DNA from: Vicinamibacterales bacterium
GTDB taxonomy: Bacteria > Acidobacteriota > Vicinamibacteria > Vicinamibacterales > Fen-181
DNA: 64,000 nt
NCBI GenBank assembly: GCA_036504215.1
Contig: DASXVO010000040.1
Location: 124,001 to 188,000 of the forward strand
Direction of reading: 5' to 3'
Position numbers and translations under genes: made by a program. How positions within the stretch are numbered: position 1 is the stretch's first letter; the number at the start of each line of letters is the position of its first letter. Shown piece after piece: positions 56,786 to 64,000 of the stretch. Below the pieces are notes generated by a model. It did not search any database, was not told where the DNA came from, and saw only the letters and a program-made list of their open reading frames with translations.

Positions 56786-58568
56786 GCCGGCGCTGTACCT
56801 GCGGGCGGCGGCGGCCTTGCGCCGCAATAACGGCCAGTGGTCGGCCTACAACGCCGCCTCTCATTGCGTCGTTCTCGCCGGCCCCGGCAGCGGCAAGACG
56901 AAGACGCTGACGATCAAAATGGCGCGAGTTCTCGCGGAAGAGGTTGAAGCGCCTCGAGGTGTGGCCTGCATTACCTACAACAATGAGTGCGCACGAGAGC
57001 TGGCGACCCGCCTGGATGCCCTCGGCGTTCAGCGACGCAACCGTGTGTTCATCGGCACAGTCCATTCCTTCGCGCTAACGCAGATCATTCTTCCTTACGT
57101 CCGCACCGCGGAGATAGACGTCCCGCCTGGCTTTCGCGTCGCCACGCAGGCGGCGCAGCGCGCCGCACTTGAGGTGGCATACGACAGCGTCATCGACCGA
57201 GGCGAAGATCCCCATCGACACTGGCGGTTCACGATGGACCGATATCGTCGGTCACATCTAGACCGTGAGGCAGAAGGATGGCGGGAAGACCCCGAGACGG
57301 CCTCGCTGATCGAGGCTTATGAGTCTGAGCTCCGGCGGCATGGGCTGATCGACTTCGACGATATGCCGATTCTGGCGGTGCGCGCCATGCGCGGACATCC
57401 GTGGGTGCAGCGCGCCATCCTGGCGAAGTACCCGGTGCTGTTCGTCGATGAATACCAGGATCTGGGCTCCGCCCTGCACCGGATGGTGATGGGGCTGTGC
57501 TTCACGACAGGCGTCAGGCTGTTCGCCGTTGGTGATGTGGACCAGTCCATCTACGGATTCACGGGCGCGAACCCGACCTTGCTGCAGCGCCTGGCGGCCC
57601 GGCCGGACGTTGAAGTAGTTCGGCTGCGCCTCAACTACCGCTCCGGCGCTGCGATTGTGACTGCGTCGGAGTACGCGCTTGGGGAGGAACGCGGCTACGA
57701 GGTTCCCGAAGGTGCTCCAGAGGGAATGGTGTACTTTCATCCGCGGCCGGGTGACTTCTCGCTGCACGCCGATCATCTCTTTGCCCAGATCCTACCGGAG
57801 GCCTTCGAGAGGACTGGCGTTCGTCAGGGAGGTGTTGGTGTCCTCTACCAGGCAGCCTGGATTGGCGACTTCGTGGCGGCGTCTGCGCGGAACCATGGCT
57901 ACGAGATCATCCGCGCCGACACCAACGCCCTCTACCCGCGCGGCAGCCCCCTGATGCGCTGGCTGGAGTCATGCGCGACCTGGTGCTGCGGCGGGTGGCG
58001 CAGGGGAAAGCCAAGGTTCGGAACGCTGTCGGTAGACGGTCAGCGGCTGTTCGCCGAGGCGATTGGGACACCCGATCAGCGACTCGGCTTCCAGAGACTG
58101 CTTCTCGGCGTCGTGTGGAATCGCCGGCAGCCGGCGCAGCCGCTGGCTGGATGGCTGAGCGGCATCCAAACGGAGTTGCTGGACTGGCACTTCGAGCGGT
58201 GCCGCAGTCTCGATGAGGAACGGGCGCTCTTGGTAGCCTTCATTCGGAGGACCCAGGCTGGCGGCGACGCAGACGGTATGACCCTCGCGCAGTTCGCGGG
58301 CTTTGGCGAGGGCGGAGACAGGATCAGCCTCTCGACGCTGCACAGTGCTAAGGGCCGCGAGTTCGAGATCGTCGTCCTGTTCGGCATGGACAACGGACGC
58401 GTACCCCGCACCGGAGCGGGCCCTGCTGAGCGCAGCGAATCCCGCCGGTCCTTCTACGTTGGGTTCACGAGAGCGAAGAAGGAGCTGCACATCGTCTATT
58501 CCCAGGGAAATCCCTCTCCCTTCGTCCGAGAAGTGCAACAGCAACTCGACGATAGTCGGGAGCACTAG
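56778..58568 (+). CDS. gajB: Gabija GajB: UvrD-like helicase
   Basis: A 596-residue SF1 helicase: Walker A VLAGPGSGKTKTLTI (K40), Walker B LFVDEYQDLG (about 224), GDVDQSIYGFTGA, RLRLNYRSG, LSTLHSAKGREFEIV and FYVGFTRAKKELHIV. GajB senses DNA termini and activates GajA. It is somewhat longer than the best-known GajB (near 500). The GTG start overlaps the last codons of gajA, so the two are translated as a pair. Confidence 0.88.
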   Translation: MSEPALYLRAAAALRRNNGQWSAYNAASHCVVLAGPGSGKTKTLTIKMARVLAEEVEAPRGVACITYNNECARELATRLDALGVQRRNRVFIGTVHSFALTQIILPYVRTAEIDVPPGFRVATQAAQRAALEVAYDSVIDRGEDPHRHWRFTMDRYRRSHLDREAEGWREDPETASLIEAYESELRRHGLIDFDDMPILAVRAMRGHPWVQRAILAKYPVLFVDEYQDLGSALHRMVMGLCFTTGVRLFAVGDVDQSIYGFTGANPTLLQRLAARPDVEVVRLRLNYRSGAAIVTASEYALGEERGYEVPEGAPEGMVYFHPRPGDFSLHADHLFAQILPEAFERTGVRQGGVGVLYQAAWIGDFVAASARNHGYEIIRADTNALYPRGSPLMRWLESCATWCCGGWRRGKPRFGTLSVDGQRLFAEAIGTPDQRLGFQRLLLGVVWNRRQPAQPLAGWLSGIQTELLDWHFERCRSLDEERALLVAFIRRTQAGGDADGMTLAQFAGFGEGGDRISLSTLHSAKGREFEIVVLFGMDNGRVPRTGAGPAERSESRRSFYVGFTRAKKELHIVYSQGNPSPFVREVQQQLDDSREH

Positions 58569-58927
58569 GAGTCTTGAACCCGAGAAGTCTTGCTGATTGA
58601 GTCAAGGTGTTCACGCCGCAAGGTGCACCTCCTGGAGAAAGCCGGCGAGCGCGGTATCGAGGCGGTCGAATGCGTGTTGGCCGTGGGCGGAACCCGTGGG
58701 CTGGAGCGACGCGGCCGGTCGAAGCGCGCGGGCACGGTCGCACTATCTGTCGCCGGTGTCGCAGGAGCAGTCGTGACGGCATCCATCATCGGACGGGCAT
58801 CCACGGACATCGCCATCCCTCGGGTAGACGCCCTCACCGAATGCTCCGTTGTTGTCTGCTGCCTGGGGTGTGTACCTCGCCGCCTCGATGTTGTTCGCGG
58901 CGGCGAGGTCCACAGGGTGGGTAGTTC
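58569..58927. other. intergenic region, no gene seen
   Basis: About 360 bases between gajB and a small convergent gene. Overlapping frames on both strands are Arg/Pro/Thr-rich shadows without a start signal. No clear terminator stem is visible. Confidence 0.4.
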
Positions 58928-59113
58928 TCAGCGATTGACCTTCTTCACCGCGTCACGGATTGCGCGGTCCTCGGAGACGCTTCTGTTCCAGTGGTAGGAC
59001 GGATGGTCGCGACCGGTATAGACGTTCCCGGAGTCGGTCGTGACCGTTGCCGTCACACCACCCTGTTCCTCCTTGGTTGAGACGTGGACCACCTTCTCGT
59101 TGTCCTTCGACAT
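58928..59113 (-). CDS. 61-residue hypothetical protein
   Basis: A short protein read from ATG 59113 with a strong ribosome site (AAAGGAG, 6-7 bases upstream). The start is charged (SKDNEKVVHVSTKEEQGG), then TATVTTDSGNVYTGRDHPSYHWNR, then a C-terminal helix (AIRDAVKKVN). It may fold as a small beta sheet plus helix. The strong ribosome site argues that it is real although short. Function unknown; it might be an inhibitor or antitoxin-like protein beside Gabija. Confidence 0.6.
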   Translation of the reverse strand: MSKDNEKVVHVSTKEEQGGVTATVTTDSGNVYTGRDHPSYHWNRSVSEDRAIRDAVKKVNR

Positions 59114-59184
59114 AACGTACTCCTTTCCCGAGGTTCTACTCCTTGCCGACGGCCCATAGTCCCCCGATCGTTTGGACGCCGGAA

Positions 59185-59238
59185 GAGGCAACAAGTAGCA
59201 ACAACTCGCTTGATTCAGGTAGCAATAAGTAGCAACAA
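59185..59238 (+). repeat. paired 10-base repeats before the glycosyltransferase
   Basis: GTAGCAACAA occurs at 59195-59204 and 59229-59238. Each copy is preceded directly by a close variant (GAGGCAACAA at 59185, GTAGCAATAA at 59219), giving two head-to-tail pairs whose starts are 34 bases apart. The array ends 6 bases before the GTG start at 59245. It may be an operator for a local regulator, for example the XRE protein at 61632. Confidence 0.5.
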
Positions 59239-59244
59239 TCTCGC

Positions 59245-61299
59245 GTGACTCGCCCCAACCGGTTGCCCCGTTCGAGAGCCAGTCGAGCTGGTCGCCCCCT
59301 TGGCCACCGGTTTCGGCCTGCACAGCTCGCGGAGATCAGAGCCGCAATCAAGCTCAAGTACACAACGGACGCCCGCTTCTATAGAGCAGCTGAGCAGGCG
59401 GCACGGGCCCCGAAGTTCGCTCGTTTCAAGCCCCCAGGTGATGTGGAAACGGTGGCGAACGCGTACAAGAGGATGTTCAGCGGTGGCTCTCTTCCGCTTC
59501 TCTATCGGCGTTTGGCAGAGGAGTTGTTGGGCGTCCCTCTCGACCCCCAACGCGCGCTACGTGAGGCGCAATCCGATGCTCGAATCGCAGAGAATCGTCA
59601 ACCGGTTGTCGCGGCCCCTTTCACGCTGACGTCCGAGAGAGCGAGCGCTCTTCGGCAGTGGGCTGATTATCGGCTGTACCCGTCACGCAGGCTGCGAGCG
59701 ATTCGTTGCGCGGTTAGGACGGAAGCGGAGTATTTCAGGGTTGGGTTCAAACTCCTATCGGACGAGGGGCGACTGTTCGGAGACGCCTCCATACCTTCGC
59801 AGGGAGCTGAACTGCTCGTTCACATCGGCCGGAACGATTTCAGTCGACCACGTCAGAACATCATGGCCGGCGACCTGTTCTTCACTTACTACAGGAACGG
59901 CATTCGGACGGAGCCTGACAGGAAGCTGTTCCCGTCAGAGTCGTGCTTGAGCGTCACGCTCGAACTGACAATCGATGACAGCTACAACGCGCGCGTGTCT
60001 CTTAACGACGAATGTCTGTTGTCCTCCCAAGTGATTCCGGAGATCTGTCATTGTGTTGCTCTGATGGCTTGGGGCGACGGCAGTCCCTTTGATATTCAGA
60101 TCGATCACTGCTCGACTGAGTGTGCGGTACCTCAACCTGCTCACGCCTCTGACGAGGACTCTGACGCCCCGATGCGTCTTGCTCACGTCTCGACATTCCC
60201 GCCCTTACACTGCGGAATCGCCTCATTCGCCACCGACATGATTGCGGCGGTACGTAATGTCGTTCATTCGAAGTACTCGCTCCACTATGGCGATGCTCCG
60301 GCGCCGGACGCCGTGTGTAGCGCAGATGTCAGGTCGCTTGAGGCTCTTGCTCATTTGGCCCGAGTGATCTCAGCGAGCGATTGCGATGCCGTCTGCCTTC
60401 AGCACGAGTTCGGGATTTGGGGAGGAAGCCAAGGAGAGCATATTCACGCTTTCTTGGACAACCTGTCCAAGCCGGTCGTGTCTGTGCTCCACACGACGTT
60501 CGGACCGCACGTGCGGAGCGCCGTGCAGGACGGGATAATGCGACGCCTTGTTGAGCAGAGCGTGCGGGTCATTGTTCTAACCGACTTGGCGAAGACCTCT
60601 TTGGTGGCGCTTCTGAACTCGTACGGTGAGAAGATCGTTGTCCTACCCCACGGAGTCCCGGATGTGCCTTTCGCAGCACCTCCTGCGAGGTGGAAACGCG
60701 GCAGGTCCGGACGTCCGTGTCGTTTGATCTCCCCGGGCTTCTTGCGCGGGTCGAAGGGTCTCGAGACGATGTTGATGGCGCTTCGCCAGTTGCTCGAAGA
60801 CGGCCGGCCAGTGCGTTACACCATCGCCGGCCAGTCGCAGGTGCAGTTCGAAGGGCAACAGAGGTACGGCGAGCAATTGGGGTCGCTGGTGAACGCGCTG
60901 GGGCTCGAGTCAGCCGTGGAACTCGATGTCAGGTACCTGACGCTGGAAGAACAGATCGAAGCGATTCGCAGAAGCCACGTGGGGATCTTTGCGTACCAGG
61001 ACGCTGGGCAATCGTCAAGCGGAGCGCTGCCACTCGTGTTGTCTGTGGGAAGGCCAGCGATTTGCACGCCGTTCGAGTACGCGAGGGCCAAGGCACGCGA
61101 AGGTTCGGCAATTCGCCTCGCAGAGGACTTCGGCACGCAGGCAGTCGTTCGGGCGGTCGAGACCCTGCTCGATGGCCAAGACTACTTGGAGGCTGCCGAG
61201 CGCGCATATGCGGCGAGCCGTACGTGGATCTGGAAGGAAGTAGGCGTTCGGATTCGAGACGAGTGCCGACAGGCACTTTCCCCTGGCGGGACGCCGTAA
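59245..61299 (+). CDS. GT4-type glycosyltransferase with unusual N-terminal half
   Basis: A 684-residue protein. Residues about 310-670 are a GT-B fold glycosyltransferase: HVSTFPPLHCGIASFATDM as the GT4-type opening, CLQHEFGIWGG, VIVLTDLAKTSL, VVLPHGVPD, RLISPGFLRGSKGLETML, and YQDAGQSSSGALPLVLSVGRP for sugar-nucleotide binding. Residues 1-300 are unlike a glycosyltransferase; a beta-rich part (YFRVGFKLLSDEGRLFGD; LFFTYYRNGIR; VALMAWGDGSPFDI) resembles a lectin or LamG-type sandwich. Start GTG 59245; weak ribosome site. A sugar-adding enzyme here is odd for a defence cassette. It may modify phage or DNA, or be surface related. Confidence 0.75.
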   Translation: MTRPNRLPRSRASRAGRPLGHRFRPAQLAEIRAAIKLKYTTDARFYRAAEQAARAPKFARFKPPGDVETVANAYKRMFSGGSLPLLYRRLAEELLGVPLDPQRALREAQSDARIAENRQPVVAAPFTLTSERASALRQWADYRLYPSRRLRAIRCAVRTEAEYFRVGFKLLSDEGRLFGDASIPSQGAELLVHIGRNDFSRPRQNIMAGDLFFTYYRNGIRTEPDRKLFPSESCLSVTLELTIDDSYNARVSLNDECLLSSQVIPEICHCVALMAWGDGSPFDIQIDHCSTECAVPQPAHASDEDSDAPMRLAHVSTFPPLHCGIASFATDMIAAVRNVVHSKYSLHYGDAPAPDAVCSADVRSLEALAHLARVISASDCDAVCLQHEFGIWGGSQGEHIHAFLDNLSKPVVSVLHTTFGPHVRSAVQDGIMRRLVEQSVRVIVLTDLAKTSLVALLNSYGEKIVVLPHGVPDVPFAAPPARWKRGRSGRPCRLISPGFLRGSKGLETMLMALRQLLEDGRPVRYTIAGQSQVQFEGQQRYGEQLGSLVNALGLESAVELDVRYLTLEEQIEAIRRSHVGIFAYQDAGQSSSGALPLVLSVGRPAICTPFEYARAKAREGSAIRLAEDFGTQAVVRAVETLLDGQDYLEAAERAYAASRTWIWKEVGVRIRDECRQALSPGGTP

Positions 61300-61631
61300 G
61301 CCGCCGGGTTCGGATTGCCCAAGCGGAGCAGAATGACCACGGTGACCAGGGTCTTGTCCCGTCAAGTTCCACATGTGGTTCCCCACCGCGACGGATGAGA
61401 CAGGGTACTGTGGCGCTGGCGTAGGCACGGAGGTCGGCCACCACTTCGGTGCTGTGAGCCCGTCGTCAGGTTGGACCGGGAGTCGGTCTCGCACCGCATA
61501 CTGTGACCACGCGGGTGTCCCTCCAGGTGTCCCTCCCCTGGGACGCACGCCGGAGCGCGCTTTGTAGACTGTAAAATCACCAACTCCACGCCACGCCGCT
61601 GGAGCTGGACACGGATGTGTTTCCGCAGGGG
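61300..61631. other. intergenic region, no gene seen
   Basis: No supported gene. Two GTGTCCCTCC copies occur close together (61515-61540) and an AT-rich stretch (TGTAAAATCACC) at about 61568. It separates the convergent glycosyltransferase and XRE genes. Confidence 0.35.
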
Positions 61632-62120
61632 CTACACCTTACGTCCCATCTGGCGAACAGGTGCAGACTCGGCCATCTCCTCCAGGCGTCGCCGCGCCTC
61701 TCGCTTCCCGATGTTCTGGATCCTCGCTAGAGCGGCGAGAGTCGTCGTACGCATCCGAACACGACCCTCACGACTTGCCCACTGAACCACCGCCTGTCCA
61801 CTCACGCCGAGCAGCTGTCCAAACTGCGTCTGCGTGAGGCCGAGGCGGGCGCGGAGCCCTTTGAGGCTATTCGAGGTCGGACGCAGCTTGCCGGCGTGCT
61901 GGGTCGCGTCCTCGGTCTCCTTGGCCACCATGACCGGCGTCACTACCTTCACAAGCTCACGACAGGTCCGATTCACGGCGGCGATCTGACGGCGTAGCTC
62001 TGCGACGCTCTTCTTGAGGCGGACATTGTCACGCCTGAGGGGGGCTAACTCCGTCCTCACTTGCCTCCTGGCGACCCGCTGAATCTCCTCCCGAAGCACC
62101 TTGGCCACCATGTTTGCCAT
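61632..62120 (-). CDS. XRE-type regulator with coiled-coil N-terminus
   Basis: A 162-residue protein. The first 60 residues are a charged coiled coil (EIQRVARRQVRTELAPLRRD), and a helix-turn-helix of the XRE/Cro type follows at about 85-135: LKGLRARLGLTQTQFGQLLGVS then AVVQWASREGRV. The tail is basic (RREARRRLEEMAES-like). Likely a dimeric transcription regulator. It is convergent with the glycosyltransferase. Start ATG 62120 is preceded by GGGGAAA. Confidence 0.8.
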   Translation of the reverse strand: MANMVAKVLREEIQRVARRQVRTELAPLRRDNVRLKKSVAELRRQIAAVNRTCRELVKVVTPVMVAKETEDATQHAGKLRPTSNSLKGLRARLGLTQTQFGQLLGVSGQAVVQWASREGRVRMRTTTLAALARIQNIGKREARRRLEEMAESAPVRQMGRKV

Positions 62121-62320
62121 ATGTGATTTCCCCGCTGTTGGTTACCTGAGATGAACCGCCACCATGGCTTGCCAGTATTGCCGCTTCTTACGAGAATTGC
62201 TACTGATCCCATTAGGGGGACGGGTCGACAACAGGCCTTGTCGTCGCCTACCCCTTGCCCTTTGCGAGCAACAAGGCCCGGCTCCGGCGCCGTCAGGGGC
62301 GGCCGTGCACTCGGCGGGAC

Positions 62321-62790
62321 TATCCATAGGTCATGTGGTCTTCGTCCTCCTCAGAGTCCGTCGGCGATGACGGCATCCTCCACTTGATGAAGCGTTCGAC
62401 TGCATCCTCCGAACTGAGAAGCGTCCTCGCCACCGTCATTCGCGACTCGAGGTCCGCCCTATCGGCTGGTTCCATCGTTTCGGCGTGCCGCTCCAACTCC
62501 TCGAAGAACCCTCAAAGGGCCTGTGCTTCCTTCCACGATCTTGGGATGGCTCGGAGTTCTTCGAGTGATCGCTGCTGCGCTTCGGTGCAGGCTCGTGCTT
62601 GTTCGCGCCTGCGACACACCCGCCGCTCAGCTTCGGCCGCCCGAAGCTTTGCTTCAGCTCGTTGGTCAGCGTCCGAGCCAACTGGGCGATCTGTGGCGCC
62701 GCTGCCTCGAGTGCCGTGGCGATGTCGGCGACGCGGGCCGCCAGATCGCCGGGCCCGTCCTCCTGCCACTGCTGCGACCATCGGTTCTGC
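62321..62790 (-). pseudogene. broken C-terminal paralogue of the 49665-50930 protein
   Basis: On the minus strand this matches the C-terminal coding part of the gene at 49665-50930: DQRAEAKLRAAEAERRVCRRR, then QQRSLEELRAIPRSWKEAQAL, then in another frame the acidic end. A TGA interrupts after KEAQAL, and a one-base shift occurs near 62670-62680. Identity to the intact copy is about four fifths by eye, so it is an old, diverged copy rather than a recent duplication. The N-terminal half, including the GYWA domain, is missing: similarity stops at about 62790. Confidence 0.75.
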
Positions 62791-63042
62791 TACTGCCGGT
62801 CATCGGCTACCCCTACCATCGATCGGTATGCCTGGCGGAGCAGCGACTCGCCGTCGCGCGGACCCCCGTCGTAGTGCCACCACGGGTCGTACCGGCGCTC
62901 TCGGTGGGTGGCGAACTCGCCTCCCTGATGGCCCAACGGAGGAGGTGCCGCAGCGTCGCCATCAGGTGCTCGACACCGACTTCGCCACCGCGGACGGGCC
63001 GACGACCGCGATGGGCTTCCCTGCGGGGTTACACTCTCAGGC

Positions 63043-64000
63043 ATGTTCATCGACGATCCCGGCGCCGCCCTGCACCTCTCCGCTACTGATCTGGCGGTCT
63101 TCCTTGGGTGCCGCCGTGGGATCGCCTTGGAGATGGGCGTCGCGGCCGGGAAGTTCGCCCGTCCGCACTTCGACGACCCCCGGCTCGAGGCGCTCTTCCG
63201 GAGGGGCCTGGATCACGAGGCGGCGTTCGTCGACTCCCTGAAGAACGCCGGGGCGTCATCGATCGTGGAGCTCGGCGACGTGAAGGATCGCCTTGAGGCC
63301 GTGGAAAGAACGACCGCCGCCATGCGATCCGGCGCCGACGCCATCGTGCAGGCCGCGCTGGGGAACGACCGTTGGTACGGCCGTCCCGACGTCCTCAAGA
63401 AGGTCGCGGGAGCGAGCGCCCTCGGGCCCTGGTCGTACGAGGTGGTGGACACGAAGCTGGCGCGCGAGACCCAGGCCGGATCCATCCTTCAGCTCGCCCT
63501 CTACTGCGATCTCCTCGAGGCGGTCCAGGGCGTCAGGCCGGCGTACTTCCGGGTCGTGACTCCGGACGCCGAGTTGCCGTATCGCCTTGACGACTACGCG
63601 GCGTACTTCCGCCTGGTTCGCTCAAGATTAGACGCCGCCGCGCGCGAGGACGACGCTGTGCTTGCGGCGGCGAACTACCCGGAGCCCGTGGACCGCTGCG
63701 ACATCTGCGTGTGGTCCGCAGAGTGCGAGCGGAGACGGAGGGCCGACGATCACCTGTCGCTGGTCGCCGGCATTACGCGCATCCAGCGACGCGAGCTCGT
63801 CGCGAACGGAGTGGCGACGCTCACGTCGCTGGCGCAGATGCCGATCCGGCCGATGCCTTTTCGACCCAGGCACGGCGCCGCCGAGGCCTACGAGCGGTCT
63901 CGCGAACAGAGCCGCCTCCAGTTCGAAGCCCGGACCGCCGGCCGGGTCTTCGAGCTGCTGCCGATCGCGCCCGGCCAGGGACTCTGCCTGTTGCCGGAAC
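63043..64000 (+). CDS. TM0106-like RecB-type nuclease, cut by the window end
   Basis: The first 319 residues of a longer protein. PD-(D/E)XK motifs are GRPDVLKK (D116) and WSYEVVDTKLARE (E133, D136, K138), then a QLALYCDLLE helix. Cysteines C219, C222 and C228 (DRCDICVWSAEC) with upstream residues would hold an iron-sulphur cluster, and SLVAGITRIQRRELVANGV resembles a helix-hairpin-helix. This order is that of TM0106-family RecB-like nucleases, which often continue into a helicase. Start ATG 63043 opens the domain cleanly. No stop before 64000. Confidence 0.82.
   Translation, partial: MFIDDPGAALHLSATDLAVFLGCRRGIALEMGVAAGKFARPHFDDPRLEALFRRGLDHEAAFVDSLKNAGASSIVELGDVKDRLEAVERTTAAMRSGADAIVQAALGNDRWYGRPDVLKKVAGASALGPWSYEVVDTKLARETQAGSILQLALYCDLLEAVQGVRPAYFRVVTPDAELPYRLDDYAAYFRLVRSRLDAAAREDDAVLAAANYPEPVDRCDICVWSAECERRRRADDHLSLVAGITRIQRRELVANGVATLTSLAQMPIRPMPFRPRHGAAEAYERSREQSRLQFEARTAGRVFELLPIAPGQGLCLLPE

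Overview
The window is GC-rich DNA from a diderm bacterium. The evidence for a diderm is a VirB9/VirB10-type type IV secretion operon with secreted and outer-membrane-type parts. Gene style and repertoire would fit an Acidobacteriota (Vicinamibacteria-like) genome, but nothing here proves the taxon. No rRNA, tRNA, CRISPR array, integrase or transposase was found. The layout looks like part of an integrative/conjugative element or large genomic island: transfer genes on the left, then about 50 kb of stacked anti-phage and anti-plasmid cargo.

Left arm, 350-11054, minus strand. This is one tightly packed operon reading trbC-trbD-trbE-trbG-trbI-trbJ-trbJ2-trbL-small TM-trbF-small TM-winged-helix protein-unknown protein. 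It encodes pilin, VirB3, the VirB4 ATPase, VirB9, VirB10, two VirB5-like proteins, VirB6 and VirB8. Relaxase, coupling protein (VirD4) and VirB11 are not in the window. A small gene (11116-11439) diverges from the operon, and its start codon overlaps the predicted trb promoter.

11.7-15 kb holds small unknown genes, a HEPN-like protein and a DUF4238 protein. A 34-bp promoter-like element occurs at 12823 and again at 15004, just before the next module. 15.1-27.2 kb is a five-gene plus-strand module: SNF2/DUF3883 helicase, DUF4062-ATPase-HTH protein, a small unknown, a DUF1156 DNA methyltransferase and a HEPN-DUF499 ATPase. A six-copy, helically phased TAATCGTCAG array lies in its middle. 27.5-35.6 kb is an Hsp70-TPR protein, a UvrD-like protein, a DUF4011-helicase-Vsr-like nuclease (Hhe type) and a 115-residue protein. 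36-44.4 kb has a DUF429/PD-(D/E)XK-like fusion and a coupled trio of unknown protein, phospholipase D nuclease and SNF2 helicase. 44.7-49.5 kb is a complete qatABCD operon.

Right arm. Two paralogous segments (49.65-50.1 kb and 62.3-62.8 kb, the second broken) flank a cassette of about 12 kb. It contains two AlpA/MerR-like DNA-binding proteins, an ankyrin protein sharing a GYWA-K-AAG domain with the gene on its other side, a PGN_0703-type endonuclease, a complete Gabija pair (gajA, gajB), a 61-residue protein, a glycosyltransferase with an unusual N-terminal half, and an XRE-type regulator. A RecB-like TM0106-family nuclease runs off the right edge.

Qat, Gabija and the Hhe-like protein match described defence families. 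The least-described candidates are the Hsp70/UvrD/Hhe/115-residue array, the DUF429-nuclease fusion, the unknown-PLD-SNF2 trio and the AlpA-pair/GYWA-domain cassette. All functional statements rest on reading motifs by eye; no database search was run.
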